Assembly (NCBI GenBank): GCA_030429545.1
Contig: JAUIFF010000001.1
Coordinates: forward strand, 531,599-595,598
Reading direction: 5' to 3'
DNA: 64,000 nt
Source of the DNA: Polyangia bacterium
GTDB taxonomy: Bacteria > Myxococcota_A > Polyangia > Nannocystales > Nannocystaceae
The notes under the pieces were generated by a model. It ran no database searches. It worked only from the letters and a program-made list of their open reading frames with translations, and had not been told where the DNA came from. Positions within the stretch are counted from its first letter, which is position 1, and every line of letters begins with the position of its first letter. This document shows, in pieces, positions 1-8,667 of this stretch. Made by a program: the position numbers and the translations under genes.

Positions 1-927
1 GCCCTCGCGCTGCTCCAACTGGTATTTGCGGGCATAGGCTCCGCGAATCGTGCGGACAAACCTGCGTTTGCTGCGTTCGGTTTCGCTGGCAACCGTCACG
101 TAGTACCCGGCATTGAGGTACTCCTTGACCACCGCGGGCACGGCTTCGGGGCGTTGGCTCGGGTGGGTCGGCATTGGCTCGCGACCCTTTTCGGCGACCC
201 AGGCCTGACCTGCCTCATCGGCCTGGTCCTGTTCGCCAAAGCTCGGCAACCGGTGGAAAAACGGCGTCGCGTTATGCGAGACCCGCCAGTAGTTGTACGG
301 CATCGGGTCATCGATCCGGGCGTCGGGGATGTTGACGATCCCGGCGTCGAGCGGTTCGCTCGAGACTTTGACCCCGGCGTTGAGACAGATCCAGCCGTGG
401 GGGAAGACCTTGTGCCAGCCCTTGGTACAGCCGCCGCCAAAGCTGAGTTCCTGGTCCATTCGCACGGTCGCGCCTCCGCGCAAGATCCCGAGTTTGGGCG
501 GGTCTTTGTCGGTTGTCGCGCGAATCATGACCGCCGGGCTGGTGACCAATGCGTACTTCGGGAAGGCCTCCTCGGCCTTGGCATCGAACACCGTATCTTC
601 ATTGAAGATCGGCGGAAAACTCTTGTATGTCCCATTTTCGTCGGCCTGCATCCACAGCGGGCCCTCGGGTTTCGCCTCTGACGGTGGCTGCGACTCGCCC
701 TGGGGGTCCTCCTCTGCCTCGGCTTCGTGGTTGTTGTCGGCGTAGATCGAGCCTCCGGGATCATCGTGGGTTTCGGGCGTGTCCGGCTGCGGGTCGTCAT
801 TGTCCGCCTGGGCGATGTCTCCAGTCGGGGCGTCGGCCGTCAGTTCATAGGCCATTGCCACGATCGCTCCCCCCAACAGGAAGCTCCCGAGTAGTTCCGT
901 GATCCGTCGCTGCGTGACTGTGTCCAT
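1..927 (-). CDS. Probable L,D-transpeptidase, N-terminal part (cut by window start)
   Basis: An open minus-strand frame runs without a stop from ATG at 927 to base 1 (309 codons), so the C-terminus lies outside the window. Residues about 12-30 form one hydrophobic segment (GSFLLGGAIVAMAYEL), a signal anchor, followed by an Asp/Glu/Pro-rich linker. Then comes a compact domain with a Cys-Gly-Trp-His stretch and GWICLN, like the SH3-type module (GC..GW..P.G.+C) that I associate with myxobacterial YkuD-type L,D-transpeptidases. The catalytic HxxG/SxGC motif would lie downstream and is not visible. If the call is right, it cross-links peptidoglycan in the periplasm. It is transcribed divergently from the outer-membrane-type gene at 1155. 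The existence of the gene is secure; the family is a moderate inference. Confidence 0.6.
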   Translation of the reverse strand, partial: MDTVTQRRITELLGSFLLGGAIVAMAYELTADAPTGDIAQADNDDPQPDTPETHDDPGGSIYADNNHEAEAEEDPQGESQPPSEAKPEGPLWMQADENGTYKSFPPIFNEDTVFDAKAEEAFPKYALVTSPAVMIRATTDKDPPKLGILRGGATVRMDQELSFGGGCTKGWHKVFPHGWICLNAGVKVSSEPLDAGIVNIPDARIDDPMPYNYWRVSHNATPFFHRLPSFGEQDQADEAGQAWVAEKGREPMPTHPSQRPEAVPAVVKEYLNAGYYVTVASETERSKRRFVRTIRGAYARKYQLEQREG

Positions 928-944
928 CGTGGAGACGCGAACAT

Positions 945-963
945 AAACGCGTTTGGCGCGTTT
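945..963. promoter_or_regulatory. Short inverted repeat upstream of the first gene
   Basis: AAACGCG, five bases, CGCGTTT: a perfect 7-bp dyad 18 bp upstream of the ATG at 927, in the 227-bp gap between two divergent genes. It could be an operator or an mRNA hairpin. The rest of the gap (964-1154) shows nothing I can name. Confidence 0.3.
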
Positions 964-1154
964 AGGCAACCGATGCCACAGCTCGCGCCTGTGAATCACC
1001 TGGGGGCGGAGCTGGGGCGCATGTGGCATTTCTCGCGTGCGGCGCGAAGCGAGGAGCTCTCAGCTAGGTGGCGGCCCCGAAGTCGCAAAATCGAGAATGC
1101 GGGGGCTTCGGCTCGATGGTTGCTGGATACGGCGTTGTGGCGCATGCTGGGCCC

Positions 1155-2051
1155 GTGAGGCGCGTTCGACTGATTCTCACCTGGGCCGCAACCTCCTGTG
1201 GTGTGGCGGTATGGACTGTTCCAGCGGTCGGACTTGCCGAGCCGTTGGCGCCGTCCGGCAAAAAAAAGGATGTAGCTGCAACTTCTTCCGCGGGTGGCCA
1301 GTCCGGGACCGGTCAAGCCCCAAATGATCAGGAAGATGATCAGGTAGATGATCAGGTAGATGACCGGGTAAATGACCAGGTAGACACGCAAGCACCCGCG
1401 TCGGACCCAAACGCCCAGCCCCAGCCCGAGTCTGAGATCGAAGGCCCCGAACCGGAGGCGCCCGAAAAAGTCGCCTGTTGCATTCCCGACGATGAGGTGC
1501 CCGAACCAACAACCGTCGAAACCGTCAGCCCGCCGCGGGTCGATGGGGCTTACTTGGGGGCCGTGCTCGGTGGCGGTGCAACGTTTGTGCGGGTCAACGA
1601 CCGCGAGACCCCCGGTGCATTTTTGGGTGGCGGTGGTGCGTTGAGGGTCGGCGAAGCCGTGTTGCCGTGGATGACCATCGGTCTGCAAGTCGGCGGCCGG
1701 GCAGGGTTTAAGGGGGCGCAGCGTGTTTACCAGGGTGGGGTGTTGGTTGAACTCGGGTTTTTACCTGTCCCGAAATACCCACTCTCGCTGCTCGCCGGTT
1801 TTGGTGTTGGCGGCGGCGCGGTCCACGAGCAAGACATCGAAGGACGGGCAGGGTTTGGCGGCGCCATGTTCAAGGCAGGCGCCCGCTACGACCTGTTTCC
1901 CGGGGTCGCCAAGCGTCGGCCCAACCGCGGGGGCGGGTTTAGTTTGGGGCCTGAAATCAGCTGGGTTGGGTTTACGCCGGCGGCCAAGGGGCGACCGATG
2001 TCCAACACCATCGTCCTAGGCCTGTGGCTCGGCTACTACTTTGGCTCGTAG
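1155..2051 (+). CDS. Putative outer-membrane beta-barrel-like protein
   Basis: The open frame begins upstream, but GTG at 1155 gives a proper Sec signal (RRVRLILTW...VPAVGLAEP), so it is preferred over the ATGs at 1068 or 1116. The mature N-terminus is a low-complexity acidic/Pro-rich linker containing five 12-bp repeats (DQVD units). From about residue 150 the sequence alternates Gly/aromatic and hydrophobic residues (AYLGAVLGGGATFVRV, MTIGLQVGGRAGF, GLWLGYYFGS) and ends in an aromatic-rich strand, which fits a small beta-barrel or outer-membrane-protein-like fold. No enzymatic motif is visible. A terminator follows at 2116. The function is unknown and localisation to the outer membrane is inferred. 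Confidence 0.65.
   Translation: MRRVRLILTWAATSCGVAVWTVPAVGLAEPLAPSGKKKDVAATSSAGGQSGTGQAPNDQEDDQVDDQVDDRVNDQVDTQAPASDPNAQPQPESEIEGPEPEAPEKVACCIPDDEVPEPTTVETVSPPRVDGAYLGAVLGGGATFVRVNDRETPGAFLGGGGALRVGEAVLPWMTIGLQVGGRAGFKGAQRVYQGGVLVELGFLPVPKYPLSLLAGFGVGGGAVHEQDIEGRAGFGGAMFKAGARYDLFPGVAKRRPNRGGGFSLGPEISWVGFTPAAKGRPMSNTIVLGLWLGYYFGS
1322..1381 (+). repeat. Five 12-bp tandem repeats inside a gene
   Basis: Five consecutive units close to AGATGATCAGGT (1322, 1334, 1346, 1358, 1370), diverging toward the ends. They encode repeated D-Q-V-D in the linker of the outer-membrane-type protein. The unit is a multiple of three, so copy-number change would keep the frame. Confidence 0.85.
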
Positions 2052-2115
2052 TGCGCCCCTAAATCAGTGTATCAACATGTGATTTGCATGTGTGTACACT
2101 GAGTTTGAGATAGCA

Positions 2116-2145
2116 TAAAAAACGGCCCCGTGCGGGGCCGTTTTT
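2116..2145. terminator. Bidirectional rho-independent terminator
   Basis: A run of A, then the dyad AACGGCCCCG-TG-CGGGGCCGTT, then a run of T. It lies between the convergent genes ending at 2051 (+) and 2165 (-), so it can terminate both. The same stem type recurs at 16831. Confidence 0.85.
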
Positions 2146-2164
2146 ACGTCGTGGTCGGTGTGGC

Positions 2165-3337
2165 CTACAGACCTTCGACCTTGTCCTGCGCGTGGCAGAT
2201 CCAGCGAAACGAGCGGGCGCCAAAGCCACTGCCGGAGACAACTGTGTACTCCTTGACTGTGCCGTCGGGATTCCACACGTACTCCATCGAGCCCGGGTAG
2301 TTGTTGGCCGAGGGCTGGCCGATGTTCTTGGGCTCTGACGAGACCCAGTAGGGGCTGTTGTCGAGCGAGTCGGCGGCCATCCACTCGGGGCAATCGACAT
2401 CGTTGAGTGCCATACCGACGCAGCTTTGACCGAGCTCAGTCGGGAGGATGTTGAGGATGGTGAGGTAGTACTCGTCTGCGGCCACCATGCCGCCACCGAC
2501 GGGCGGGAGGTTTTCGTTGGTGGCGAAGTTCCAGGCCGCGGCCAAGTGGGCCTCGGTTCGCGGAATCAACACGTAGAGGCCGTAGGCCTGACACATGTTT
2601 TGGGCCTGGTCGAGGGCTTGGTCGTTCATCACGCCCTGGACGTCGTACTTGAGGAAGGTGTAGCCACCGCCATCGGCTTCCATGTCGCACCAGGCCGTGA
2701 ACGGCTCAGGCGCGCCAACCGGATGGATCATGTAGCTACCGGTCGAGGCATCGGGGGCATCGCCGATGATCTCGTTACACGACAGCGCCATCTTGCAGGT
2801 CGACAGGCAGCCGGTGGTGATGTCGTCAGAATCGCACTCCTCGTTTTCTTCTTGGAGTTCACCGTCGCCGCAACGTGGGCCGAGTTGGCACTGGGTCGTG
2901 CAACCCTCGTAGGCGGCATCGTCGTTGCCCTCGTCACCGTCGTCGCAAACTTCTCCATCTTGGATAAAGCCGTCGCCGCAGCGGGCATTTTTGCAGTCTT
3001 CGGTGCACGAGCCGTTGTTGTCGTTGTTCTCGCCCTCGTCGCACTCTTCGTCGAGTTCGGCATCGACATTGCCGTCGCCACAAATTGGGTCGGGACCGGC
3101 GGTGGTGGTTGGCTCCTCGGTGGTCGAGGGCTCGAGGGTTGTCGGCGTAACTGTGGTCGGGTCCATCGTTGTGGTCGTTGGACCACCTTGGCTGTCGTCC
3201 GAGTCCGACTCGCTATCGGTGAGCGCGGTGGTGACAGCAGGCCCGGGCGGGCAGCCCGTTGCGAGAACGAGCGCGACACCAGTGGCGAGGAGACCGGTCA
3301 GGGAGGAGCAGGACAGTCGATCTGTAATGTTGGTCAT
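2165..3337 (-). CDS. Lipoprotein with Cys-rich repeats and fibrinogen-like C-terminus
   Basis: ATG at 3337 is chosen because GGAG precedes it at good spacing and it opens a lipoprotein signal (LLATGVALVLATGC, lipobox Cys about residue 29). A Ser/Asp/Thr-rich linker follows. Next come Cys-rich repeats of the type CGDGxxQxGExCDDGxxN (about residues 85-205), which match the myxobacterial cysteine-rich repeat family (DUF4215). The C-terminal about 170 residues (PFTAWCDMEADGGGYTFLKY...) resemble a fibrinogen-like/GEEQ-type carbohydrate-binding domain. It is probably displayed at the cell surface for binding rather than catalysis. It stands alone, with a terminator downstream. Family-level confidence is good; the ligand is unknown. 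Confidence 0.75.
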   Translation of the reverse strand: MTNITDRLSCSSLTGLLATGVALVLATGCPPGPAVTTALTDSESDSDDSQGGPTTTTMDPTTVTPTTLEPSTTEEPTTTAGPDPICGDGNVDAELDEECDEGENNDNNGSCTEDCKNARCGDGFIQDGEVCDDGDEGNDDAAYEGCTTQCQLGPRCGDGELQEENEECDSDDITTGCLSTCKMALSCNEIIGDAPDASTGSYMIHPVGAPEPFTAWCDMEADGGGYTFLKYDVQGVMNDQALDQAQNMCQAYGLYVLIPRTEAHLAAAWNFATNENLPPVGGGMVAADEYYLTILNILPTELGQSCVGMALNDVDCPEWMAADSLDNSPYWVSSEPKNIGQPSANNYPGSMEYVWNPDGTVKEYTVVSGSGFGARSFRWICHAQDKVEGL

Positions 3338-3734
3338 GAAAAACTCCGTCGGCCGGCGGGCCAAAAGGCCATGTTCCCGTGGTCCGGCGCGTGGGTGAGA
3401 GAAGGTAGCATCGAAGATCGCAAACGATATACACAAACTCGACCGTGGATGTCACATAACTGGATGTGTTTGGGTGTCGCCGCGTGCCCCCGAGTGGGTG
3501 TTGCCGCCAGATCCAACCCCCGCGACCAACGGTTTTCGTGTATGCCCGGCACTCGAGGCGTGAAGATCGCAGTTATTACAAGACCCCCTGCGAAGTCCCG
3601 TTAAACGAGCACCCAAGCACACACGCGCGAGCGTGCAAACGAGGCGCGATTTTTTGCATGCGCAATGTTTTTTTGGCCTGGATCGAGGCTAGGGGTGCCA
3701 CGGGACCAATCACCACGTTATCGTGGTCTCGCAT
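3338..3734. other. Divergent intergenic region, no gene seen
   Basis: These 397 bp separate the lipoprotein (-) from the pseudokinase (+). I see scattered short T-runs near 3650-3675, a small dyad CACG-TTAT-CGTG at about 3714-3725 just before the pseudokinase start, and no convincing coding frame or clear -35/-10 pair. Confidence 0.4.
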
Positions 3735-6700
3735 ATGTCGTCCTCGGTTTCGTTTGATGTCGATCCCCGTCAACTTATCGGCGCAGTGCTGTCGCAGCAG
3801 TACCAGCTCGTCGAGCTGCAACGCGATGACACGACTGCCGCGACGTTTTCGGGGGTCAACCTGCAAACCGGTGCGGGCGTGGTGGTCAAGCTGCTCAAGC
3901 ACGAGTTGGTCGACGACGGGGCGTTTGCCCAGCCATTTTTGAAGACCCTGCGGGGGTTGTGTGGGCTCACCCACCCCAACATCGTCGACGTGATCGACTA
4001 CGGCAATACCGAGGACGGTGCGATCTACGTGATCGCCGAGCACGATCCCGGGGATTCGCTGATGAAGATGTTTGAGCGGACCCTGCAGTTTGATTGGCCC
4101 GAAGCCCGGGCCGTCGGCCTCCAACTGATCGCCGGACTGCGGGCTGCCCATGCCCGCGGGGCGGCCCACCGTGCCCTTCGCCCGACCTGTTGTCTGCTCG
4201 GAGGCGAGGCCAACGACACCATCCGGATCGCCGACTTCGGGCTGTTGCAACCGCGGGTCTCCGACGCAAGTGCGCCGACCGACGTGCTGCACTACCTCGC
4301 ACCCGAGGTCGTCCTCGGAGAAGATGCAGATGCAAGAGTTGATATCTACGGGGTTGGGGCGATCCTCTACCGCATGCTCGAAGGGCGGCCGCCGGTATCG
4401 GGGAAGTACACTCAGGTATCGATGCAGCACAATCTCGCCAGCAAGCCGCGGCTGCGCAAGCGCTCCGGGGTGACGCCCGCAGTTATCGCGTTTGTCCAGC
4501 AGGCGCTCGCCCGCAATCCCGACGACCGTTTTGCCTCCATGGCCGAACTCGACACCGCCCTCAGCGAACTCGGCGAGCATGGGTTTCGCCGCGAGCGAAC
4601 GCCTTCGAGCTCGACCAGCGAAGGTGTCACACCGGTCGCCGGGGACGGTCCAACCCAGGGCAGTGCGGTGTTTTACTCGCTCGACTCACTTCGCGGTTCT
4701 CTTGCAGATGCAAAGACCCCAGCCGAGAAGTTAGCGATCTGCGACAAGATCGAGCGGGCCCTCAAGGCCATGGGCGGCAGCTCCGACGATGTTGCGATGG
4801 TCAAGTGGCGCGAGCTGCTCGCCACCACCCGGGCGGCGGCCGGCCAGGAGCAGGCCGATACCCTCAAGAAGGCGCGTCGGTGGAAGGAGCTTGCCCAGTT
4901 ACTCGAGCAGCGGGTTGAGCAAGCGGCTGACGACCGCGCCCGTGTGCCGCTGTTGTCTGAGCTCGGAGAGCTCTACGCGGGCAAGCTCGCCGACCTCACG
5001 CCCGCGCGCACCTGTTTTGAACGCCTCATTGGCATCTACGAGCAGCTCGGGGAGGGGGCCATCGACAACCAGACCATGGCCGCGACCTGGCTCGCGCTCG
5101 GCAAGTTGTATGAGCGCACTGGCAACTACGAAGATGCGATCGCGGCCACCGACTACTACTTGCAGCTACATCAAGGTTTGAGCCCCGAGGAGCAGGCCGA
5201 GCAACTCACCCGCCTGGCCAAAATACTCGAGGAAAAACTCGACGATACCGATGCCGCCGCCACCCGTTTGCTGCACGCCCTCAACCTCGCGCCCAAACAC
5301 CTCGAAGCTGCCCATCGCCTGGTTGCCCTGCTCAAACTTCGCGGCGACTTCCCGGGTATGGTGCGTCACCTCGAGCACATCGTGCGCTACGAAACCAGCG
5401 GTTACCGGCGCAGCAAGGCTGCCTGCGAGGCCGCGCTGATCTTCCGCGACATGCTCAACGAGCCCGACAAGGCGATCGTGATGTACGAGCTCGCCCTCGA
5501 GCACGACCCGGAGAATCTCGAGATCGGGTCGAATCTAGCAAACCTGTACCTACATACAGGAAATGCCGGGAATGCGGCCCCAATTCTCGAACTGCTCGTC
5601 CGCCGGATCGACAAGCTCGGGCTCGCCCCAGATGCCCAGCTCGAGCTGTGCCTGCGGGCCGCCCAAACCCAGGCCGCCCTGGGCAAACGCGAACCGGCAC
5701 TCAAGCTGTTTCGGCGGGCGCAAAAACTCGATCCGAACAACCGTGGCGCGCTGTTGGGCGAGGCCGATGTGCTGTTTGAAGCCAAGCGCTGGGACGCTGC
5801 CTACGAGTGTTACCGCAAACTCATTGCACCTACAAAAACACCGCAGTCCGGGCGTAGCGTGGCCGCCATCTACTGGCGCCTCAGCCAGATCAAGAAAGCC
5901 CAAAACGAGCCCGAAGAGGCCCTCAAATACCTCAAGAAGGCGGTTGGTCTCGACCCCAAAAACACCGAGACACTCGAGGCGTTGCTGTTTTTGCAAACCC
6001 GTGCCCGCGACTACCCAGGGATGGCCAAAACCCTTGGGCAGTTGGCGAAGTTGGAGCAGGGCGGTGATTTGTTTCGGCGGTTGCGCCAGCTCGGTGAGAT
6101 CCAGCGTGACCACCTCAACCAGCCGAGCAAGGCACTCGAAACGTTTGAGAAGGCCGCGGCGATCGATGCCGACGACGTTCCGTTGTTGCTGGGTTTGGTC
6201 GACTTGCACCGCAAGCGCAAGGATTGGCCCGGGGTGTTGCGGGCACTCGACCGTTTGATTGCCCAAGAGACAGATCCGGCCAAGCGCGCCCGCTACCACT
6301 ACTCGGCGGCGGTGATTCAACGCGACGAGGTACGCGACCTCGATACCGCACTCAAGCGCTTTGACGACGTCCTGCGAGACGACCCGAGCCTGCTCAAAGC
6401 TTTCCAAGCGATCGATACGATCATGACCCGGCGCAAGGATTGGAAGGCCCTTGAACGCGCCTATCGCAAGATGATCATGCGCTCGAGCAAGGCCGGCGAG
6501 GCCCGCATTATCCCGATGCTGTGGAGCAACCTAGGCGAGATTTACCGCTCGCGGATCGGCGACTATCCGGCGGCCATCAAGGCCTACGGCATGGGTCTGC
6601 AACAGGACCCCCAAAACCTCAAGTGGCACAGCATTCAGTGCGAGCTCTACGAGAAGTTGGCCCGCCAAAATCCCAATGAGTATACACCGAAGTGGGTGGC

Positions 6701-7715
6701 CAAACACAACGAGATCATCCAGGTCGAGCCTGCCCACTACGACAGCTACCACGCGCTGTTCAACTACTACAACGGCACCCGCCAGGTCGATAAAGCCTAC
6801 TGTGTGGCCCGCACCCTGGTGTTTATGAAACGGGCCTATCCTGCCGAGCAACAACTGGCGGCCAAGTACCCCAACACCGGGCTCAAGGCGATTCGTCAAA
6901 AGCTTGATGATACAATTGTTGCAAACCACATCATGCCGGCCGAGTGCTCCCGCAGCATCACCCAAATTATGGGCTTGCTGGCGAACTCCTTGGCCAATTG
7001 GCGGGCACTCTCCCTCACCGGAAGCCTGGCCCAGGCCGACCCGGTCAACCTCAACTACGACAGTTTTGACAACAGCAAGGCGCTGCTCTACGTGCTTGGA
7101 GCCCTCGGTGTGCAGCCCCCACGGGTGTATTACACACCCAACGAGTCGGGTAATTTGCGAATGATGAACGTGTCCCAGGGTGGGCAGGCATTCCGGGCGT
7201 TTGTCGTTACCCGCAACCTTCTCAAGGCCCAGGTCGGGATGCCGGACCGCGTGTTTACCCTGGCGCGCCACTGCCTCGACCTGTTTTCACCACTGTTGGC
7301 GTTTCATGTCATCGGGCGTTCGCGCGGCAATCTCAAGGAGCTGCTGGTGGCCTGTCGTCAACTGTCAGGCCATGCCGTGGGTGAACGCAGTGCGGGTGTC
7401 CATGCGGCGGTACGTGAACTCGGGAAGGCTCCGGGGCAACGGCTCGCGCAGGTCAAGCAGGTGATCGACAACATGATCGAGACCGGTGAGGTCGTCGATG
7501 TCAAAGCCTGGGCCCACGGTGCGTCGTTGGCCGGATACCGGCTCGGGTTGCTGTTGTGTGACGACCTCGGCACTGCCGCGAGAATGTTGGCGTTTGAAGA
7601 GCAACAACTCGGTTCGTCGCTGGCACGCAAGGATGTTCTCAAGGGCCTGATTCAATACAGCATCAGCGAGCAGTACTTTGCTGCGCGGGCGCACTTGGGC
7701 CTGCGCGTGGCCTAG
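3735..7715 (+). CDS. Giant pseudokinase-TPR protein
   Basis: This 1326-residue protein starts at ATG 3735 (a GTG lies slightly upstream). The N-terminal about 285 residues have the Hanks-kinase layout: VVVKLLK with the ATP lysine (about 52), NIVDVIDYG, DFG (167-169) and APE (189-191). However, the catalytic loop reads HRALRPTCC (from about 145) instead of HRDLKPxN, so the catalytic Asp and the metal-binding Asn are lost, and the domain is probably a pseudokinase. Residues about 370-1060 are tandem TPR units with the usual W-LG-Y..A pattern. The C-terminal 270 residues (MNVSQGG..., LFSPLLAFHVIG) are unrecognised. It is probably a scaffold that senses or assembles partners. It holds five of the TGYANNTRCA palindromes. 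The S1 gene follows 27 bp downstream, probably cotranscribed. Confidence 0.85.
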   Translation: MSSSVSFDVDPRQLIGAVLSQQYQLVELQRDDTTAATFSGVNLQTGAGVVVKLLKHELVDDGAFAQPFLKTLRGLCGLTHPNIVDVIDYGNTEDGAIYVIAEHDPGDSLMKMFERTLQFDWPEARAVGLQLIAGLRAAHARGAAHRALRPTCCLLGGEANDTIRIADFGLLQPRVSDASAPTDVLHYLAPEVVLGEDADARVDIYGVGAILYRMLEGRPPVSGKYTQVSMQHNLASKPRLRKRSGVTPAVIAFVQQALARNPDDRFASMAELDTALSELGEHGFRRERTPSSSTSEGVTPVAGDGPTQGSAVFYSLDSLRGSLADAKTPAEKLAICDKIERALKAMGGSSDDVAMVKWRELLATTRAAAGQEQADTLKKARRWKELAQLLEQRVEQAADDRARVPLLSELGELYAGKLADLTPARTCFERLIGIYEQLGEGAIDNQTMAATWLALGKLYERTGNYEDAIAATDYYLQLHQGLSPEEQAEQLTRLAKILEEKLDDTDAAATRLLHALNLAPKHLEAAHRLVALLKLRGDFPGMVRHLEHIVRYETSGYRRSKAACEAALIFRDMLNEPDKAIVMYELALEHDPENLEIGSNLANLYLHTGNAGNAAPILELLVRRIDKLGLAPDAQLELCLRAAQTQAALGKREPALKLFRRAQKLDPNNRGALLGEADVLFEAKRWDAAYECYRKLIAPTKTPQSGRSVAAIYWRLSQIKKAQNEPEEALKYLKKAVGLDPKNTETLEALLFLQTRARDYPGMAKTLGQLAKLEQGGDLFRRLRQLGEIQRDHLNQPSKALETFEKAAAIDADDVPLLLGLVDLHRKRKDWPGVLRALDRLIAQETDPAKRARYHYSAAVIQRDEVRDLDTALKRFDDVLRDDPSLLKAFQAIDTIMTRRKDWKALERAYRKMIMRSSKAGEARIIPMLWSNLGEIYRSRIGDYPAAIKAYGMGLQQDPQNLKWHSIQCELYEKLARQNPNEYTPKWVAKHNEIIQVEPAHYDSYHALFNYYNGTRQVDKAYCVARTLVFMKRAYPAEQQLAAKYPNTGLKAIRQKLDDTIVANHIMPAECSRSITQIMGLLANSLANWRALSLTGSLAQADPVNLNYDSFDNSKALLYVLGALGVQPPRVYYTPNESGNLRMMNVSQGGQAFRAFVVTRNLLKAQVGMPDRVFTLARHCLDLFSPLLAFHVIGRSRGNLKELLVACRQLSGHAVGERSAGVHAAVRELGKAPGQRLAQVKQVIDNMIETGEVVDVKAWAHGASLAGYRLGLLLCDDLGTAARMLAFEEQQLGSSLARKDVLKGLIQYSISEQYFAARAHLGLRVA
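4325..5834. repeat. Cluster of dispersed TGYANNTRCA palindromes
   Basis: Five copies of a 10-bp palindrome lie inside the pseudokinase gene: TGCAGATGCA at 4325 and 4703, TGCAGCTACA at 5161, TGTACCTACA at 5545 and TGCACCTACA at 5825. Further strict copies in the window start at 9827, 10167, 10897, 12949, 17079, 19183, 19690, 20471, 20839, 23828, 24289, 24979, 25731, 30179, 40197, 41357, 41962, 43858, 45533, 46513, 52211, 54879, 57692, 58206, 59151 and 60568. Flanking bases are mostly A or T. Function unknown. Confidence 0.85.
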
Positions 7716-7742
7716 CTCGGCTGCGAATACACGTCGACGGCG

Positions 7743-8018
7743 ATGACCGAGCAACAGTGGCAAGCACTCAAAGACAGGTTGCCGGTGGGCACACGGGTCC
7801 GCGGGGTCGTTGCCCGTGTCGCCCCGTTTGGGGTGTTTGTTACCCTCGCACACACAGAAAACTGCTTGCTCCCGGTGACCCACTTTGAAGATGGGCCGCG
7901 TGTGTTCCAACTGTCTGACTACCCGGCGGTTGGCAGCGAAATCGAGGTGGTTGTGGTCGCCCATGCCGATCACAATCAGCAAATACGGTTGAGCGCGCGG
8001 GCGTCAGATCGAAACTGA
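7743..8018 (+). CDS. Small S1 RNA-binding domain protein
   Basis: This 91-residue protein is essentially one S1/OB-fold domain: GTRVRGVVARVAPFGVFVTL at the N-terminus, then a loop and GSEIEVVVVAHADHNQQIRLSAR, the usual final strand of S1 repeats. S1 domains bind single-stranded RNA. With nothing else attached, its target cannot be told. The start at 7743 follows the stop of the pseudokinase-TPR gene by 27 bp, so the two are likely one transcript. The family is certain, the role unknown. Confidence 0.85.
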   Translation: MTEQQWQALKDRLPVGTRVRGVVARVAPFGVFVTLAHTENCLLPVTHFEDGPRVFQLSDYPAVGSEIEVVVVAHADHNQQIRLSARASDRN

Positions 8019-8057
8019 GATGTTGGCAAGAATATGTGTATACATGACTCCTGGCGT

Positions 8058-8606
8058 CTATCCGCATGGGCACAGGCACGCCGGATTATCGATGCTGGTG
8101 CACACGCTCCATTCCTGCAGCGGGGTGGGCTCTTCGCCGCAGGGGGTATCGCTGCGCAGAACTTCGACCTCGCCCGGCATCGTTTCACGCACGTAGGTGC
8201 GTAACGGCGAGTTAAAATTGTCGGGGGCGCAAGCGTCGAACACCTGGCAGCCATCGCCGACATAGGTCACCGGTATGCACTTGAACTGCGACACGCCACA
8301 GGCCATTTGCGTGTATGACCATGTTTCAAGCCAGCGGCAGCCTTCGAACGAGTCCCCGGCCGGTTCCTCGTCGCAACTCGCCTCGTCCATTCGCAACTCG
8401 CATGGATCGGAGGTCTCGCCGTCTGTGCCCTGCGTTGCCGTTGCCGTCGCATCAGAGTCGGAGTTACTTGTGGCTTCCGTTTCGCTCGTAACCGGTGGTG
8501 GCGACGAGTCGACGTCGACAATGGTGGTCGAGCCTGCAGTCTCCTTGTCCCCACTCGGACAACCCGTGAGTGCCAGGGAGATGACGATAGGCCAGCGGCG
8601 ATTCAT
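8058..8606 (-). CDS. Small Cys-rich lipoprotein
   Basis: This 182-residue protein starts MNRRWPIVISLALTGCPSG, a typical lipoprotein signal with the lipobox Cys at about residue 16. It is followed by a Thr/Ser/Asp/Glu linker up to about residue 75. The C-terminal domain carries ten or more cysteines (CELRMDEASC, GCRW, ACGVSQFKC, GCQVFDAC, CLCPCG), probably disulfide-bonded. It is convergent with the S1 gene and lies upstream of nothing on its strand. I do not recognise a function. The architecture (lipobox, low-complexity spacer, Cys-rich module) recurs in other lipoproteins of this window. Confidence 0.7.
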   Translation of the reverse strand: MNRRWPIVISLALTGCPSGDKETAGSTTIVDVDSSPPPVTSETEATSNSDSDATATATQGTDGETSDPCELRMDEASCDEEPAGDSFEGCRWLETWSYTQMACGVSQFKCIPVTYVGDGCQVFDACAPDNFNSPLRTYVRETMPGEVEVLRSDTPCGEEPTPLQEWSVCTSIDNPACLCPCG

Positions 8607-8667
8607 CGTTCAACGATACCACAGGATGAACAAATGGACATGCGAACAGGCCCTGTGTGCATACAAC

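Noticed and set aside
2426..3604. 392-residue plus-strand frame opposite the Cys-rich lipoprotein
   Set aside because: It is the antisense of a clearly coding gene in high-GC DNA, with Val/Gly-biased composition and no signal or domain.
3576..4580. 334-residue minus-strand frame opposite the pseudokinase
   Set aside because: Shadow frame; the opposite strand carries kinase motifs across the same bases.
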